Shown here piece after piece: positions 27,420 to 37,300 of a DNA stretch of 64,000 nucleotides (the first letter of the stretch is position 1; each line of letters starts with the position of its first letter). The notes beneath the pieces are model-generated. The model had not been told where the DNA came from and ran no database searches. It worked only from the letters and a program-made list of their open reading frames with translations. Source of the DNA: Christiangramia salexigens. GTDB lineage: Bacteria > Bacteroidota > Bacteroidia > Flavobacteriales > Flavobacteriaceae. The position numbers were made by a program, and so were the translations under genes. The stretch covers positions 514,001 through 578,000 of the forward strand of contig NZ_CP018153.1 of assembly GCF_001889005.1 (NCBI RefSeq), read 5' to 3'.

Positions 27420-27964
27420 GCTAATAGATACATTATTATTGAAGTGGTGGTAACTCCTCCAAATGCAACAGTTCCTAATTTACCTCCGAAGCCTATCAAA
27501 ATATTTTTCGACATCACCAGAAGAAGACCTGTAAGAGAGCCTGAAATTAATATGAATTCTATTCCTTCTGCGAGCATAGGGGAGGTCATTCCAGTAAATG
27601 TTCCGCAATAGATAGCTGCAGGTAAACTTTTCAAGATGTTCGAATCCTTTTTTATATCCGGAAGAAATGATCCCAGTAATCCAATCCCGGCCGCTGCCAG
27701 CACAGAACCTGTTTCAAACTTTAGGTTGACTAAGTAAGTAGTCGTAGCGCCAATGATCGCAAATAGAATGATAAGAATATCACCTGCGGTGTGAGTGGTC
27801 TCAGATCTTGGGGTTTTATAGTAGGCCAGACCAATTAATCCAGCCATGATGCATATTAGAACCCAACTCGAATATGAATGCTCCTGATTCAGGCCAACCG
27901 AAGCAATAAATATCAGATGTAATAGCAACAGAAAAATAAACGAAATGCGCCGGAAAATTATCAT
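27416..27964 (-). CDS. Membrane protein of unknown function, first of a paralogous pair
   Basis: The 182-residue protein has about six hydrophobic segments. The half after residue 85 resembles the following 126-residue protein, with IGFGGKLGTVAFGGV matching GFGGALGTTAA. Together they look like a duplicated and unequally sized pair, as seen in two-subunit membrane permeases, though no transporter signature is visible. The ATGA overlap points to translational coupling. Confidence 0.75.
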   Translation of the reverse strand: MIIFRRISFIFLLLLHLIFIASVGLNQEHSYSSWVLICIMAGLIGLAYYKTPRSETTHTAGDILIILFAIIGATTTYLVNLKFETGSVLAAAGIGLLGSFLPDIKKDSNILKSLPAAIYCGTFTGMTSPMLAEGIEFILISGSLTGLLLVMSKNILIGFGGKLGTVAFGGVTTTSIIMYLLA

Positions 27965-28018
27965 AGATTTTTTCTTGGGCGCAAAGATAAAATTTTGAAA
28001 ATGAACAGAACTGAAATT

Positions 28019-28444
28019 TTAATCTGAAGGTTTAGACCGCTTTAATGGGGAGTCGCAGTTGCCTTCCATGATCTCATCAAAATGATTCATGAGATCAAAA
28101 GGATCTTCTTCAGAGATCCTCCATTTACCTCTTTTAAATTGGAAGGTGTAGGTATAGGTTTTTTAATCGGACTTTTCAGAATCATTAATTACAATAAGGA
28201 TTTTGTCCTTTGATTTAAAATTTGTCTGAAAATCGAAGGCATCAGGTTCATTTAGCCTAAAAAGCAAGGTTGACTCATTAATAACAAAGTCGCTGTCCAT
28301 GAGATAAGTAGGCATTACTGGCTCCCCCATAGCAAATTCCTCTATATTCTTATTGTACCGGAAATGTACCCAGTAGTGCTTATAGCCATCCTTCTTTTTA
28401 AGCTTACAACTGCAGAATTTGATTTTATCTGAAATCTTACACAT
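28019..28444 (-). pseudogene. Small gene split by an in-frame stop codon (93 + 47 codons)
   Basis: An ATG at 28444 opens a 93-residue frame (MCKISDKIKFCSCKLKKKDG...) that ends at a TAA at 28163-28165. The same frame then continues with 47 codons to a second stop at 28019-28021. That stretch begins KTYTYTFQFKRGKWRISEED and contains DPFDLMNHFDEIMEGN, which looks protein-like and has no start codon before its Met. The simplest reading is one gene of about 141 codons with a nonsense mutation. Other options are a real 93-residue protein with an old remnant behind it, stop-codon readthrough, or a sequencing error. No family was recognised; the N-terminus has a C-x(9)-C-x-C pattern. Confidence 0.5.
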
Positions 28445-28557
28445 TTATATTCCTTATAAGAGTAAGAAATGAATTTAAGTGAATTGACTCTAATTATGAG
28501 AATTCAGGTAGACGAAGTCTTATAAACTGGTAGATCTCAAAAACACATGCCTTGTGC

Positions 28558-28767
28558 CTAACTCAGACCAGGGATTTCGATCATTTTCCCATTCTTTAAC
28601 TGGCCTAAAACGATCACATCTTTACTTTCCTTATATTCTTCTATAGCGATCTCTAATTGTTCTTTAGTATCGCGACGGATTTTCACACCGTTCTTCTGAT
28701 TTTTATTGCGGACTTCAATGTAAAATCCGTCTCTTAAATCCTTTGGTTTTGTTGAAGGTCTTCCCAT
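28558..28767 (-). CDS. Small conserved-looking basic protein
   Basis: The 69-residue protein begins MGRPSTKPKDLRDGFYIEVR and continues with a charged sequence of alternating strands and helix, ending EIPGLS. The GRPSTKPKD start looks like an AT-hook-like basic patch, so nucleic-acid binding is possible. A TATATTTG box (28774-28781) lies 7-14 bp upstream of the ATG, which supports expression. No name is given because no family is recognised with confidence. Confidence 0.65.
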   Translation of the reverse strand: MGRPSTKPKDLRDGFYIEVRNKNQKNGVKIRRDTKEQLEIAIEEYKESKDVIVLGQLKNGKMIEIPGLS

Positions 28768-28773
28768 AACTTA

Positions 28774-28781
28774 CAAATATA
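28774..28781 (-). promoter_or_regulatory. Candidate Bacteroidota -7 element for the 69-residue gene
   Basis: On the minus strand the sequence TATATTTG matches the Bacteroidota -7 consensus TAnnTTTG, just ahead of the start codon at 28767. The spacing implies a very short or absent leader. A clear -33 TTG at the usual distance is not seen. Confidence 0.4.
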
Positions 28782-29067
28782 TAATTTTCCAATATATAAG
28801 TTAGAAAATCTTTATTTACAAATATCATTTTGAATAGATTTTAAGAATTGTTTCGTCCTATTACCGATTAAAAAATACACGATGAATTTTATAAACATTA
28901 CTTGTTTAACGGAGATTTGGCATATTTTTTAAGTGCAGTAGTGTAATTCTATATATACTTTTTATGTTTTTTAAAAGCCCAGAAAGTTTTTTAGGGCCCT
29001 CTGAGACGGATTTATCAAAAAACGAATAGTTACACAAGCGTTAATTAACACTTAAACTTTCATATTA

Positions 29068-29084
29068 TAATAGTAATACTATTA
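29068..29084. promoter_or_regulatory. 17-bp palindrome upstream of tetR, candidate operator
   Basis: TAATAGTAATACTATTA is a perfect dyad (7-bp arms around AAT, extended by one pair) 24-40 bp upstream of the tetR start. TetR-family regulators commonly bind such dyads to control themselves and the efflux genes behind them. The link to this regulator is inferred from position. Confidence 0.6.
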
Positions 29085-29107
29085 ATTTAGCAGCAAATAC
29101 ATGAATT

Positions 29108-29794
29108 GTGGATGAGCTATTAAAAAATGTGAATATTTCGGTCAACTCCGAATTGTATCTCAAAGATCCCGAATCCAGTGCTTTGGGGAAGAAGATCGTA
29201 GGGCATGGGATTCATTTGATGGATCGTGTTGGTTTTGAAAAATTCACCTTCAAAAAGCTGGGTGTGGAGATAAATTCCAACGAGAGCTCGATATACCGCT
29301 ATTTTGAGAACAAACATAAATTTTTGGTTTATATCACCAACTGGTTCTGGGGCTGGAAGGAATTTCAAATGACCGTATCCACGTTTGGAATAAGTGATCC
29401 CGAAGAAAAGCTAATTAAAGGTATTGAAGTGATGACGCATCCCGTTGTTGAGGACATTCGTTTCAAGCATATCAATGAAGTCGCTTTAAATAAGATCATT
29501 ATTAACGAATCATCCAAATCCTATCTTACCAAGGAGGTAGACTCAGAGAATAAGGACGGTTATTTTTCGGTGTATAAGAGATTAGTGAAACGTACGGCGG
29601 CTATGATAAATGAGGTTGCGCCAGATTATCGTTTTCCTCTTAGTCTTTCCAGCATGATCCTGGATGGAGCGCTTCATCAGAATTTTTTAAAAGAACATTT
29701 TACTTCGATCACAGATTGTAACCAGAATGTTAGGGCTTCAGATTATTTTAAAGATCTGGTTATAAAAACTTTAAATATGAAAGATAATGGCTGA
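29108..29794 (+). CDS. TetR/AcrR family transcriptional regulator
   Basis: The 228-residue protein has an N-terminal DNA-binding helix set around residues 20-75. The recognition region reads FTFKKLGVEINSNESSIYRY followed by FENKHKFL, with the family's Y-x-x-F-x-x-K pattern. The C-terminal part is a helical ligand and dimer domain. The start is GTG at 29108; an ATG at 29101 runs into a stop at once. Its 3' end overlaps the ABC transporter gene by 8 bp, so it is the first gene of the export operon and probably its regulator. Confidence 0.88.
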   Translation: MDELLKNVNISVNSELYLKDPESSALGKKIVGHGIHLMDRVGFEKFTFKKLGVEINSNESSIYRYFENKHKFLVYITNWFWGWKEFQMTVSTFGISDPEEKLIKGIEVMTHPVVEDIRFKHINEVALNKIIINESSKSYLTKEVDSENKDGYFSVYKRLVKRTAAMINEVAPDYRFPLSLSSMILDGALHQNFLKEHFTSITDCNQNVRASDYFKDLVIKTLNMKDNG

Positions 29795-31451
29795 AGATAA
29801 ACGTACTACGTGGCAAAGATTTATAGGTCTGCTGAAACTTGAAAAAAAAGATTTCCTGCAGATCCTGTATTATGCAATTTTCGCCGGACTTGTGAATCTT
29901 TCGGTGCCCCTTGGGATCCAGGCGATCGTAAACCTTATTCAGGGCGCACGTATTACGACATCCTGGATCGTTCTTGTAGTGCTGGTTACCCTTGGCGTTG
30001 CTTTTGTTGGTGTTTTACAGTTAATGCAAATTCGGATCCTGGAAAACATTCAGCAGAAAATATTTACGAGAGCATCTTTTGAATTCACTTATCGCTTTCC
30101 TAAAATAAAGATGTCTGAACTTAAGAATTTTTATCCTCCGGAACTTGCGAATCGATTTTTCGATGTGATTACCATTCAGAAAGGGATCTCTAAACTTGTG
30201 CTGGATTTTCCCGCAGCAGTCCTGCAGATCATATTTGGTTTGATTCTTCTTTCCCTTTACCATCCGTTCTTTATTTTTTACGGAATTCTACTGATTTTTC
30301 TTATCTATCTGGTTTTCCTGTTTACGGCAAGAAAGGGGTTGAATACCAGTATTCTAGAGTCCAAAATGAAGTACCGGATTGCGCACTGGATCCAGGAAGT
30401 TGCCAGAACTCTTATAAGCTTTAAAATATCGGGGAAAACTCAGCACGCTATCAATAAAAATGATGCTTTAGTAAGTAAATATCTTGATGCCCGCGAAAGC
30501 CATTTTCAGATTTTGAAGTTACAGTTCATCCAGATGATAGGTTTTAAGACTTTGGTAACTGCCGGATTACTGGTAATAGGTGGAGTATTGGTTCTAAATC
30601 AACAAATGAATATTGGACAATTTGTGGCTGCAGAGATCATCATACTATTAATCATAAGCTCTGTTGAAAAGATGATCATTGGGCTTGAGAATTTTTATGA
30701 TCTGTTAACCTCTTTGGAAAAATTAGGGGAAGTGGTAGATAAGAAACTGGAGCCGGTTGGAGGAGACAGAAGCTTTGCAGATAATCACTCTCTTGAGATC
30801 GAATTAAAGAATGTTGGATTCACAGGTTTTGACGGGAGAGAAATTCTTAAAGATATTAACCTTACTATCCGGCCTGGTGAAAAAATATATCTGGGTGGTT
30901 TAAATGGTTCAGGAAAATCTATCCTGCTTAAGATCATTGCAGGATTAATCGAACCGGATAAAGGGAAGATATATGTGAACGGGATTTCTCTCAAGAACCT
31001 TGATCTTAATTATTATCGTTCTCTTGTAGGCCAATCCCTTACTGAAGAGTCTTTGTTTGAAGGTACCCTCCTAGATAACATTACTTTTGGGGATACTACA
31101 ATTAATCAGGCCGAGATATCCGAAATTCTTGAAAAAACCGGATTGAAAAAATTTGTGCGAGAACAACCGGACGGCCTGGATACATTTATTTTTCCGGAAG
31201 GAATACAACTCCCACATACTATTGCTAAGAAGATTATACTGGCCAGAAGCCTTATTAGGAAACCTAAATTATTGATCCTTAATGAACCCTTACATCAGGT
31301 AGATCGTGAAGACGAGATGAAGATCATCAATCATTTATTTGATATGGATAATGAAGTGGCTATTATTGTTTCGAGCAGGGATAATATATGGCAGGAGAAA
31401 TGTGAACGCCATATTTTTATTGATAATGGAATAATTCAAAATAAATCCTGA
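29787..31451 (+). CDS. ABC exporter (membrane plus ATPase domain) with non-canonical ATPase motifs
   Basis: The 554-residue protein has a six-helix membrane domain (residues about 20-310) joined to a C-terminal ATPase domain, the plan of type I secretion and HlyB-like exporters. Walker A is intact (GGLNGSGKSILLKI, near residue 370). The signature, normally LSGGQ, reads LPHTI within EGIQLPHTIAKKIILARSLI. Walker B reads LLILNEP, with Asn in place of Asp before the Glu. The H-loop region reads IIVSSRDNIW, without the usual His. ATP hydrolysis may therefore be weak or need a partner. It is followed by HlyD and TolC homologues. Confidence 0.88.
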   Translation: MAEDKRTTWQRFIGLLKLEKKDFLQILYYAIFAGLVNLSVPLGIQAIVNLIQGARITTSWIVLVVLVTLGVAFVGVLQLMQIRILENIQQKIFTRASFEFTYRFPKIKMSELKNFYPPELANRFFDVITIQKGISKLVLDFPAAVLQIIFGLILLSLYHPFFIFYGILLIFLIYLVFLFTARKGLNTSILESKMKYRIAHWIQEVARTLISFKISGKTQHAINKNDALVSKYLDARESHFQILKLQFIQMIGFKTLVTAGLLVIGGVLVLNQQMNIGQFVAAEIIILLIISSVEKMIIGLENFYDLLTSLEKLGEVVDKKLEPVGGDRSFADNHSLEIELKNVGFTGFDGREILKDINLTIRPGEKIYLGGLNGSGKSILLKIIAGLIEPDKGKIYVNGISLKNLDLNYYRSLVGQSLTEESLFEGTLLDNITFGDTTINQAEISEILEKTGLKKFVREQPDGLDTFIFPEGIQLPHTIAKKIILARSLIRKPKLLILNEPLHQVDREDEMKIINHLFDMDNEVAIIVSSRDNIWQEKCERHIFIDNGIIQNKS

Positions 31452-31456
31452 AGATC

Positions 31457-32803
31457 ATGCTGAATATTACTAATAACTCATTGCACGAAAAGGTGGATCT
31501 TTCCAGGTATAAAGCCGGTCAAAAGGTTTTTCATAAGAAGTATTATAAATATTTTAACCGGTTCCTTAAATTCTTTGCTCTATTTGGAGTAGTGGTGCTT
31601 TTTTTACCCTGGACTCAGACCATTTCCGGAACAGGCTCAGTTACAACGCTTGGTCCTGAACAGCGACCACAAACTATACAGTCGGTAATTCCGGGACAGA
31701 TCAACAAATGGTATGTAAATGAAGGTGATTTTGTAAATAAAGGAGACACGATTCTTCATATTACAGAAGTTAAGGACGAATATTTTGATCCATCGCTTAT
31801 TGAAAGAACGGGAGATCAGGTAAGAGCTAAATCCAATTCATTAAATTCCTATGATCAGAAGCTAAGTGCATTAAATACACAGTTGGCAGCACTTCGCGAG
31901 GAAAGGGAATTAAAACTTGAACAAGCCAAAAATAAGTTGGAGCAAGCCAGGTTAAAAACAAAGAGTGACAGTATAGATCTGGAAGCGGCGAAAACCAATT
32001 TGAATATTGCTGAAACTCAATTTAACAGAACTAAATTACTACAGCAGGAAGGCTTGAAAGCCATGACCGATGTTGAAGAGAAAAAACTGAAATTACAGGA
32101 GACACAGGCGAAATTGATATCTCAGGAAAACAAATTAATGGCCAGTCGTAATGATATTATTAATGCGAGGATAGAGATCAACAGGACCAAGGCAGAATAC
32201 AGTGATAAAATTTCAAAAACTATAAGTGAGAGGTCTTCTGCCCAGTCTGGTCGATTTGACGCAGAAGCTGAGGTTAGCAAACTTCAGAATGCTTACACGA
32301 ATTATGAAATGCGAAAAGACCTTTATTATGTGCGTGCTCCTCAGGATGGGTATATCAACAAAGCGATTAAAGCCGGAATAGGCGAAACCTTCAAAGAAGG
32401 GGAGAAATTGGTAAATATTATGCCGGCATCCTATGATCTGGCAGTAGAAACTTATGTAAAACCTTTGGATCTTCCATTACTGCATAAAGGTGAAAAAGTA
32501 AGGGTGAGGTTTGATGGTTGGCCGGCAATTGTTTTTAGTGGTTGGCCCAATGTTTCCTATGGAACTTATGGAGCTAAGGTGGTTGCTATAGAAAATTTTA
32601 TTAGCCCGAATGGGAAATACAGGGTTTTACTGGCACCAGATGAAGAAGATCATCCCTGGCCTACAGCCCTGCGGGTTGGTTCGGGAGCCAATACGCTTGC
32701 GCTTCTTGAGGATGTGCCAATCTGGTATGAGATATGGAGACATTTAAATGGTTTTCCTCCTAATTATTATAAGCCTGAATCTGAAAACTCCGAATCTAAA
32801 TGA
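31457..32803 (+). CDS. HlyD family periplasmic adaptor
   Basis: The 448-residue protein has one N-terminal membrane helix (FFALFGVVVLFLPWTQTI). A lipoyl-like half follows (VIPGQINKWYVNEGDFVNKG), then a long helical hairpin (residues about 110-270) and the returning beta half (YVRAPQDGYINKAIKAGIGE). This is the standard adaptor of tripartite exporters, bridging the ABC protein in the inner membrane and TolC in the outer membrane. It begins 5 bp after the ABC gene and overlaps the TolC gene by 4 bp. Confidence 0.92.
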   Translation: MLNITNNSLHEKVDLSRYKAGQKVFHKKYYKYFNRFLKFFALFGVVVLFLPWTQTISGTGSVTTLGPEQRPQTIQSVIPGQINKWYVNEGDFVNKGDTILHITEVKDEYFDPSLIERTGDQVRAKSNSLNSYDQKLSALNTQLAALREERELKLEQAKNKLEQARLKTKSDSIDLEAAKTNLNIAETQFNRTKLLQQEGLKAMTDVEEKKLKLQETQAKLISQENKLMASRNDIINARIEINRTKAEYSDKISKTISERSSAQSGRFDAEAEVSKLQNAYTNYEMRKDLYYVRAPQDGYINKAIKAGIGETFKEGEKLVNIMPASYDLAVETYVKPLDLPLLHKGEKVRVRFDGWPAIVFSGWPNVSYGTYGAKVVAIENFISPNGKYRVLLAPDEEDHPWPTALRVGSGANTLALLEDVPIWYEIWRHLNGFPPNYYKPESENSESK

Positions 32804-34191
32804 TACGTATGAACATGAGGTTTGTCTGGCTCATTTTTTTGCCATTATTCGGTTTAGCGCAACAGCAGGATAGTCTTTATCTTGGGTTTGAAGAATACCT
32901 GGAGATGGTTAAAATGTACCATCCGGTGGTTAAACAGGCAAAATTATTAGGCGAACGGGGAGAGGCAGATCTTTTGAAAGCGAGAGGTGGTTTTGATCCT
33001 AAGCTCGAAGCCGGGTATAACCGGAAGGACTTTAAGGATACCCGATATTATGATCTTTTTAATTCAACTTTTAAGGTTCCTACCTGGTATGGTGTAGAAC
33101 TGAAAGCCAAATTCGAAAAAAATGAAGGTGTTTATCTAAATCCGCAGAATAAGGTTCCTGAGGAGGGCTTATTTGCAGCGGGAATTTCTGTTCCCGTAGG
33201 TCAGGGTTTATGGATCAATGAGCGCATGGCTGCATTGAAAAAGGCGAAAGCATATCGGCAGCAAATCAGAGCAGACCAACAGTTGGCCGTTAACGAGATA
33301 CTATATGAAGCTTCATTAGCATATTTCGAATGGTTTGCGAAATACAAGGAACTTTATCTATACGAGAATTTTATAGAGAATGCAGAAAGACGTTATAACG
33401 GAATCTTGAAATCTTATAGGGCTGGTGATAAACCTGCGATTGATACCCTGGAAGCCAATATTCAGATTCAGGATAGAGGCCTTAGTTTGGAACAGGCTCA
33501 ACTGGAATTTTTTAAAGCTTCCATGAATTTAGGCACATTTTTATGGGCAGATGAGAATACGCCTTTGGAGCTACAGGAGCAAGTTTACCCATCACCCAAG
33601 CTTGGGGAGGATATCATGAATTCTGGTGGACTATATTTTGAAGAGGAGCTCGCCGGTCATCCGAAACTAAGGTCACTGGAATATAAATTGGAAATATTGG
33701 AATTTGATAAAAAATTGAAGGCGAACAAGCTGTTACCTAAGCTCGATCTGGAATACAACTTCTTGAGTGGTGATCCAGATATATTACGAAGCTATGTGAA
33801 TGAGAATTATAAGATCGGTTTCAATTTTAGTATTCCCCTGTTTTTAAGAAAAGAGCGAGGAGATCTAAAGTTATCTCAGCTAAAACTTGAGAATGCAGAA
33901 CTTGAGTTAATGAGTCAGGAACTACAATTGCGAAATAAGATCAGATCCCTCCGTGAGCAATTCGCCTCATACCTAGAACAGGTAGAAATGATCAATGCAC
34001 TTGTGGATAGTTATACCAGCATGTTGAAAGCAGAAGAGAGGAAACTGGAACTGGGAGAAAGTTCGGTGTTCCTTGTCAACACTCGTGAAAAGAGTTTAAT
34101 ATCTGCACGCCTCAAACAGATTGCTATAAAACAGAAGTTATGGGATACCCGGGCCGAGCTTAAAAAGGTTCTTGCTCTTTATGAGGGGTAA
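32800..34191 (+). CDS. TolC family outer-membrane channel
   Basis: The 463-residue protein starts with a short signal (WLIFLPLFGLAQQQ) and has the repeated helical-barrel layout of TolC. Clues are EYLEMVKMYHPVVKQAKLL at the start, AYFEWFAKYKELYLYEN in the first helix bundle, and the second repeat with LGESSVFLVNTREKSLI. It completes a full tripartite export system with the preceding two genes. No obvious secreted substrate gene is found next to it; the cargo may be encoded elsewhere or be a small molecule. Confidence 0.92.
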   Translation: MIRMNMRFVWLIFLPLFGLAQQQDSLYLGFEEYLEMVKMYHPVVKQAKLLGERGEADLLKARGGFDPKLEAGYNRKDFKDTRYYDLFNSTFKVPTWYGVELKAKFEKNEGVYLNPQNKVPEEGLFAAGISVPVGQGLWINERMAALKKAKAYRQQIRADQQLAVNEILYEASLAYFEWFAKYKELYLYENFIENAERRYNGILKSYRAGDKPAIDTLEANIQIQDRGLSLEQAQLEFFKASMNLGTFLWADENTPLELQEQVYPSPKLGEDIMNSGGLYFEEELAGHPKLRSLEYKLEILEFDKKLKANKLLPKLDLEYNFLSGDPDILRSYVNENYKIGFNFSIPLFLRKERGDLKLSQLKLENAELELMSQELQLRNKIRSLREQFASYLEQVEMINALVDSYTSMLKAEERKLELGESSVFLVNTREKSLISARLKQIAIKQKLWDTRAELKKVLALYEG

Positions 34192-34333
34192 CAATTAGTT
34201 AGAGTATTTTTTCTGAATTAATGAGGTGAAGTTTGAAAGTGCATCCTTATTATTTTCTTCTCATTTTAACCCGATTTTAAGCTCTTTTAATCTTGCTATA
34301 TTTATTTTTCAGAAAAAGAAACCATCAGCCTTT

Positions 34334-37300
34334 ATGCGCATCAAAAATGCTCACCAAAACAATCTCAAGAATATAGATCTAAGCATTCCTGAAAATCAAC
34401 TCATCGTTATGACCGGTTTATCAGGTTCGGGGAAATCTTCTCTGGCCATGGACGTGATCGCTAATGAAGGTTATCGTTACTTTCTAGAGAGTTTACCGGC
34501 TTATAATCAGCAAAATGCCCAAATGATTCCTACGGCTGAGGTGGATGATATTGAAGCGCTACCACCTGTGATCAGGGTGGAGCAGTCAAAACGCTTTCAA
34601 TCCATTAATACCACTTTCGGTACTCTCTCAGAGCTTATTGCGATCTTCAGAATTTTATTAGCCCGCTATTCAGCTGAAGAAACCATGAGCAAATCACTGT
34701 TTTCTTTCAATCATCCAAAAGGTGCTTGTGAACATTGTCATGGGATTGGAGAGGCTGAATATATCGACCTTGATAAACTGGTGGGAGATGAGAACAAAAC
34801 CCTAAGGGAAGGAGCGATCGTTACTACTTTGCCCAACGGCTATATCGTATATTCTCAGATCACCGTTGATGAATTGAATAAAGTATGTAAGGCACATGGT
34901 TTTAGCGTGGACGTGCCCTGGAAAGATTTATCGGAAGGACAAAAGGATGTGGTTCTATACGGAAGTGATCGTATTAAGGTCTTTTTCGGGAAGCATACCC
35001 TGGAGTCCCGGCTTCGATGGGAAGGCTTGAAAGCAAAGCCTCGCGAGGAAGGGTATTATAAAGGGATACTCCCCATTATGAAAGATATTCTGAAAAGGGA
35101 TCGTAATCCAAATATCTTGAAATTTGCCAGTTCCAGCATTTGTCCCAGTTGTAAGGGAGCACGGATTAAGGCTGATCATTTGAAATATAAGTGGAAAGGG
35201 CTGAATTTTCAGGAATGGATGGAGCTGCCTTTAAACGAATTATATGACAGGCTGAAAAACCAGAAATTGAAACCTGGAGAACAAGTCCTGATTGAAAAGA
35301 TCTGTACGCAATTATTCGATCTCATTCGGCTGGGAATGGAGGAATACCAATTGAGCACACCGAGTATGGAGATTTCTTCCGGTGATGCTCAGCGCATCAA
35401 ATTGATCAGGCAGGTAAACAGTAACCTGCAGGGAATTCTTTATGTATTTGATGAGCCTTCCATCGGTCTTTCTGAAGACTATCAACTTTATTTGCTTCAT
35501 ATCCTGAAGCGTTTGATTAGTAAGGGGAATACGGTCATGGTAGTGGAACACGACCTGAATTTTATCCGCACTGCAGACTGGATCGTGGAATTAGGACCAG
35601 CCGCCGGAGTTCATGGTGGTGAAATAATTTATAACGGACCCACAGAGGAGTTTTTAAATGCGGAAGGCCTCTCAAGTCCCACTCTGGCCGAATTGAAAAA
35701 GGAAACATCTGATTCTGCTAAGAACCCTAAAAGCGAAACAGCAGATTCTTTTCAACCTCAAATTGGGGAATTGACGGTGGTGAGCCGAAAAACTCCTCAG
35801 CTTCTGCAAATACTTTCAGACTACTCTGAAAAAGAGGACCTAAAAATGCTGAGGGTGTCAGATCAGCCCATCGGTAAAACACCAAGAAGCAATCCGGCTA
35901 CTTATACAGGTTTAGCCGATAAAATTCGGGATCTACTGGCGAAATCTCCGGAAGCTAAATCCTTAAAACTGGCCAAAGGAGCCTTTTCTTTTAATAACAA
36001 AACCGGAAGATGTGAAACCTGCGAAGGGGCAGGGGTGATTACTCTTTCCATGAATGTGATGGGCGCCATAAATCAGGTTTGTCCTACCTGTAACGGGAAG
36101 CGGTTTAAGCCGGAAGTGTTGCAGGTGCATTGGAAGGATAAAAATATTTCTGACATCTATGATTTGAGTATAGAAGAAGCTTTTGACTTCTTTAGTGAGG
36201 AGAAGAAGATTACCAAAATATTGTCTTTGATGTTGCAACTGGGGCTGGGTTATATCAAACTCGGCCAGCCTTCCAACACCTTATCTGGCGGGGAAGCACA
36301 GCGTATTAAGCTTACAAAGCATTTCGCCAAACAATCAAAAAAGACCCTGTTATTACTGGAAGAGCCCAGTATTGGCTTGCATCAGCAAAATGTACGGCAG
36401 TTGTTAAAAGCCTTGCATCAGCTTAAAGATCAAACGGCAGGTATTATTTGCTTTGAGAATCATCAGCTTTTTAAAGCCTCATGTGATACACTGGTGGATA
36501 ATTCCCTGAAGGCCGAAACCCTGGAACTGAAAGAAGTTTCAGATAAACGATTAGACAGAATCTCCATAAAGGGAGCCAGAACACATTACCTCAAAGACCT
36601 GGATTTGGATCTGCCTAAAAATAAATTGACTGTGATCACGGGAATTTCGGGTTCAGGAAAATCTTCTTTGATAATAGATACGCTGAATGCTTATGGACAA
36701 CAGGAAATGACCAAACAATTTTCTGCCTATCAGCAATCCAGGGTAGGCGTAAATTTTCAAATGGAGGTAGATAATATTGATGGCCTTAGTCCCACAATTT
36801 GTATCACCCGAAAAGAAAAGAGCTTTACCGGGCGTTCAGATATTTCCAAGCAAACGGGGATAGATAAGATCCTGCGTTTTGCCTTCTCCAGAAAAGCGCA
36901 GTTTGAAGAAAAGGAATTATCTGCCAGTCATTTTTCTAATAATCATGAGTTGGGGAAATGTGCTGTTTGTGATGGTCTGGGTGCGGAGTTGCTTCCAGAT
37001 CTGGATAAAATAGTTCTGGATCAGGATAAAAGTATTGCTGACGGTTTGTTTGAGCACAACAAAGCCCTGGCTTATTACGGGCAGGCAGACAGTCAGTATA
37101 TGGCGATCTTGAAAGAACTGGGAGCCACCTACGGGTTTAGTCTGGAAACTGCTTTTAAGAAACTTTCAGACCAACAAAAAGATATTCTGTTCAATGGCGC
37201 AGGCGATACGGTGTGGAAAACCGATTGGCAATTCAAAACCAAAACCAGAGTAGGTACTCAGGAAATAAAAATGCAATGGAAAGGACTTTTCCATTATTTA

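Larger units (their letters stand above)
28768..29107. other. Divergent promoter region between the small protein and tetR
   Basis: No coding sequence is seen. The region is very AT-rich and holds the minus-strand -7 candidate at 28774-28781 and a 17-bp palindrome at 29068-29084. It should contain the promoter of the export operon. Confidence 0.5.

Noticed and set aside
34226..34333. GTG start 108 bp upstream of the UvrA-like gene
   Set aside because: The extra 36 residues do not belong to the UvrA fold, while the ATG at 34334 begins exactly at the conserved first strand (MRIKNAHQNNLKNIDLS).
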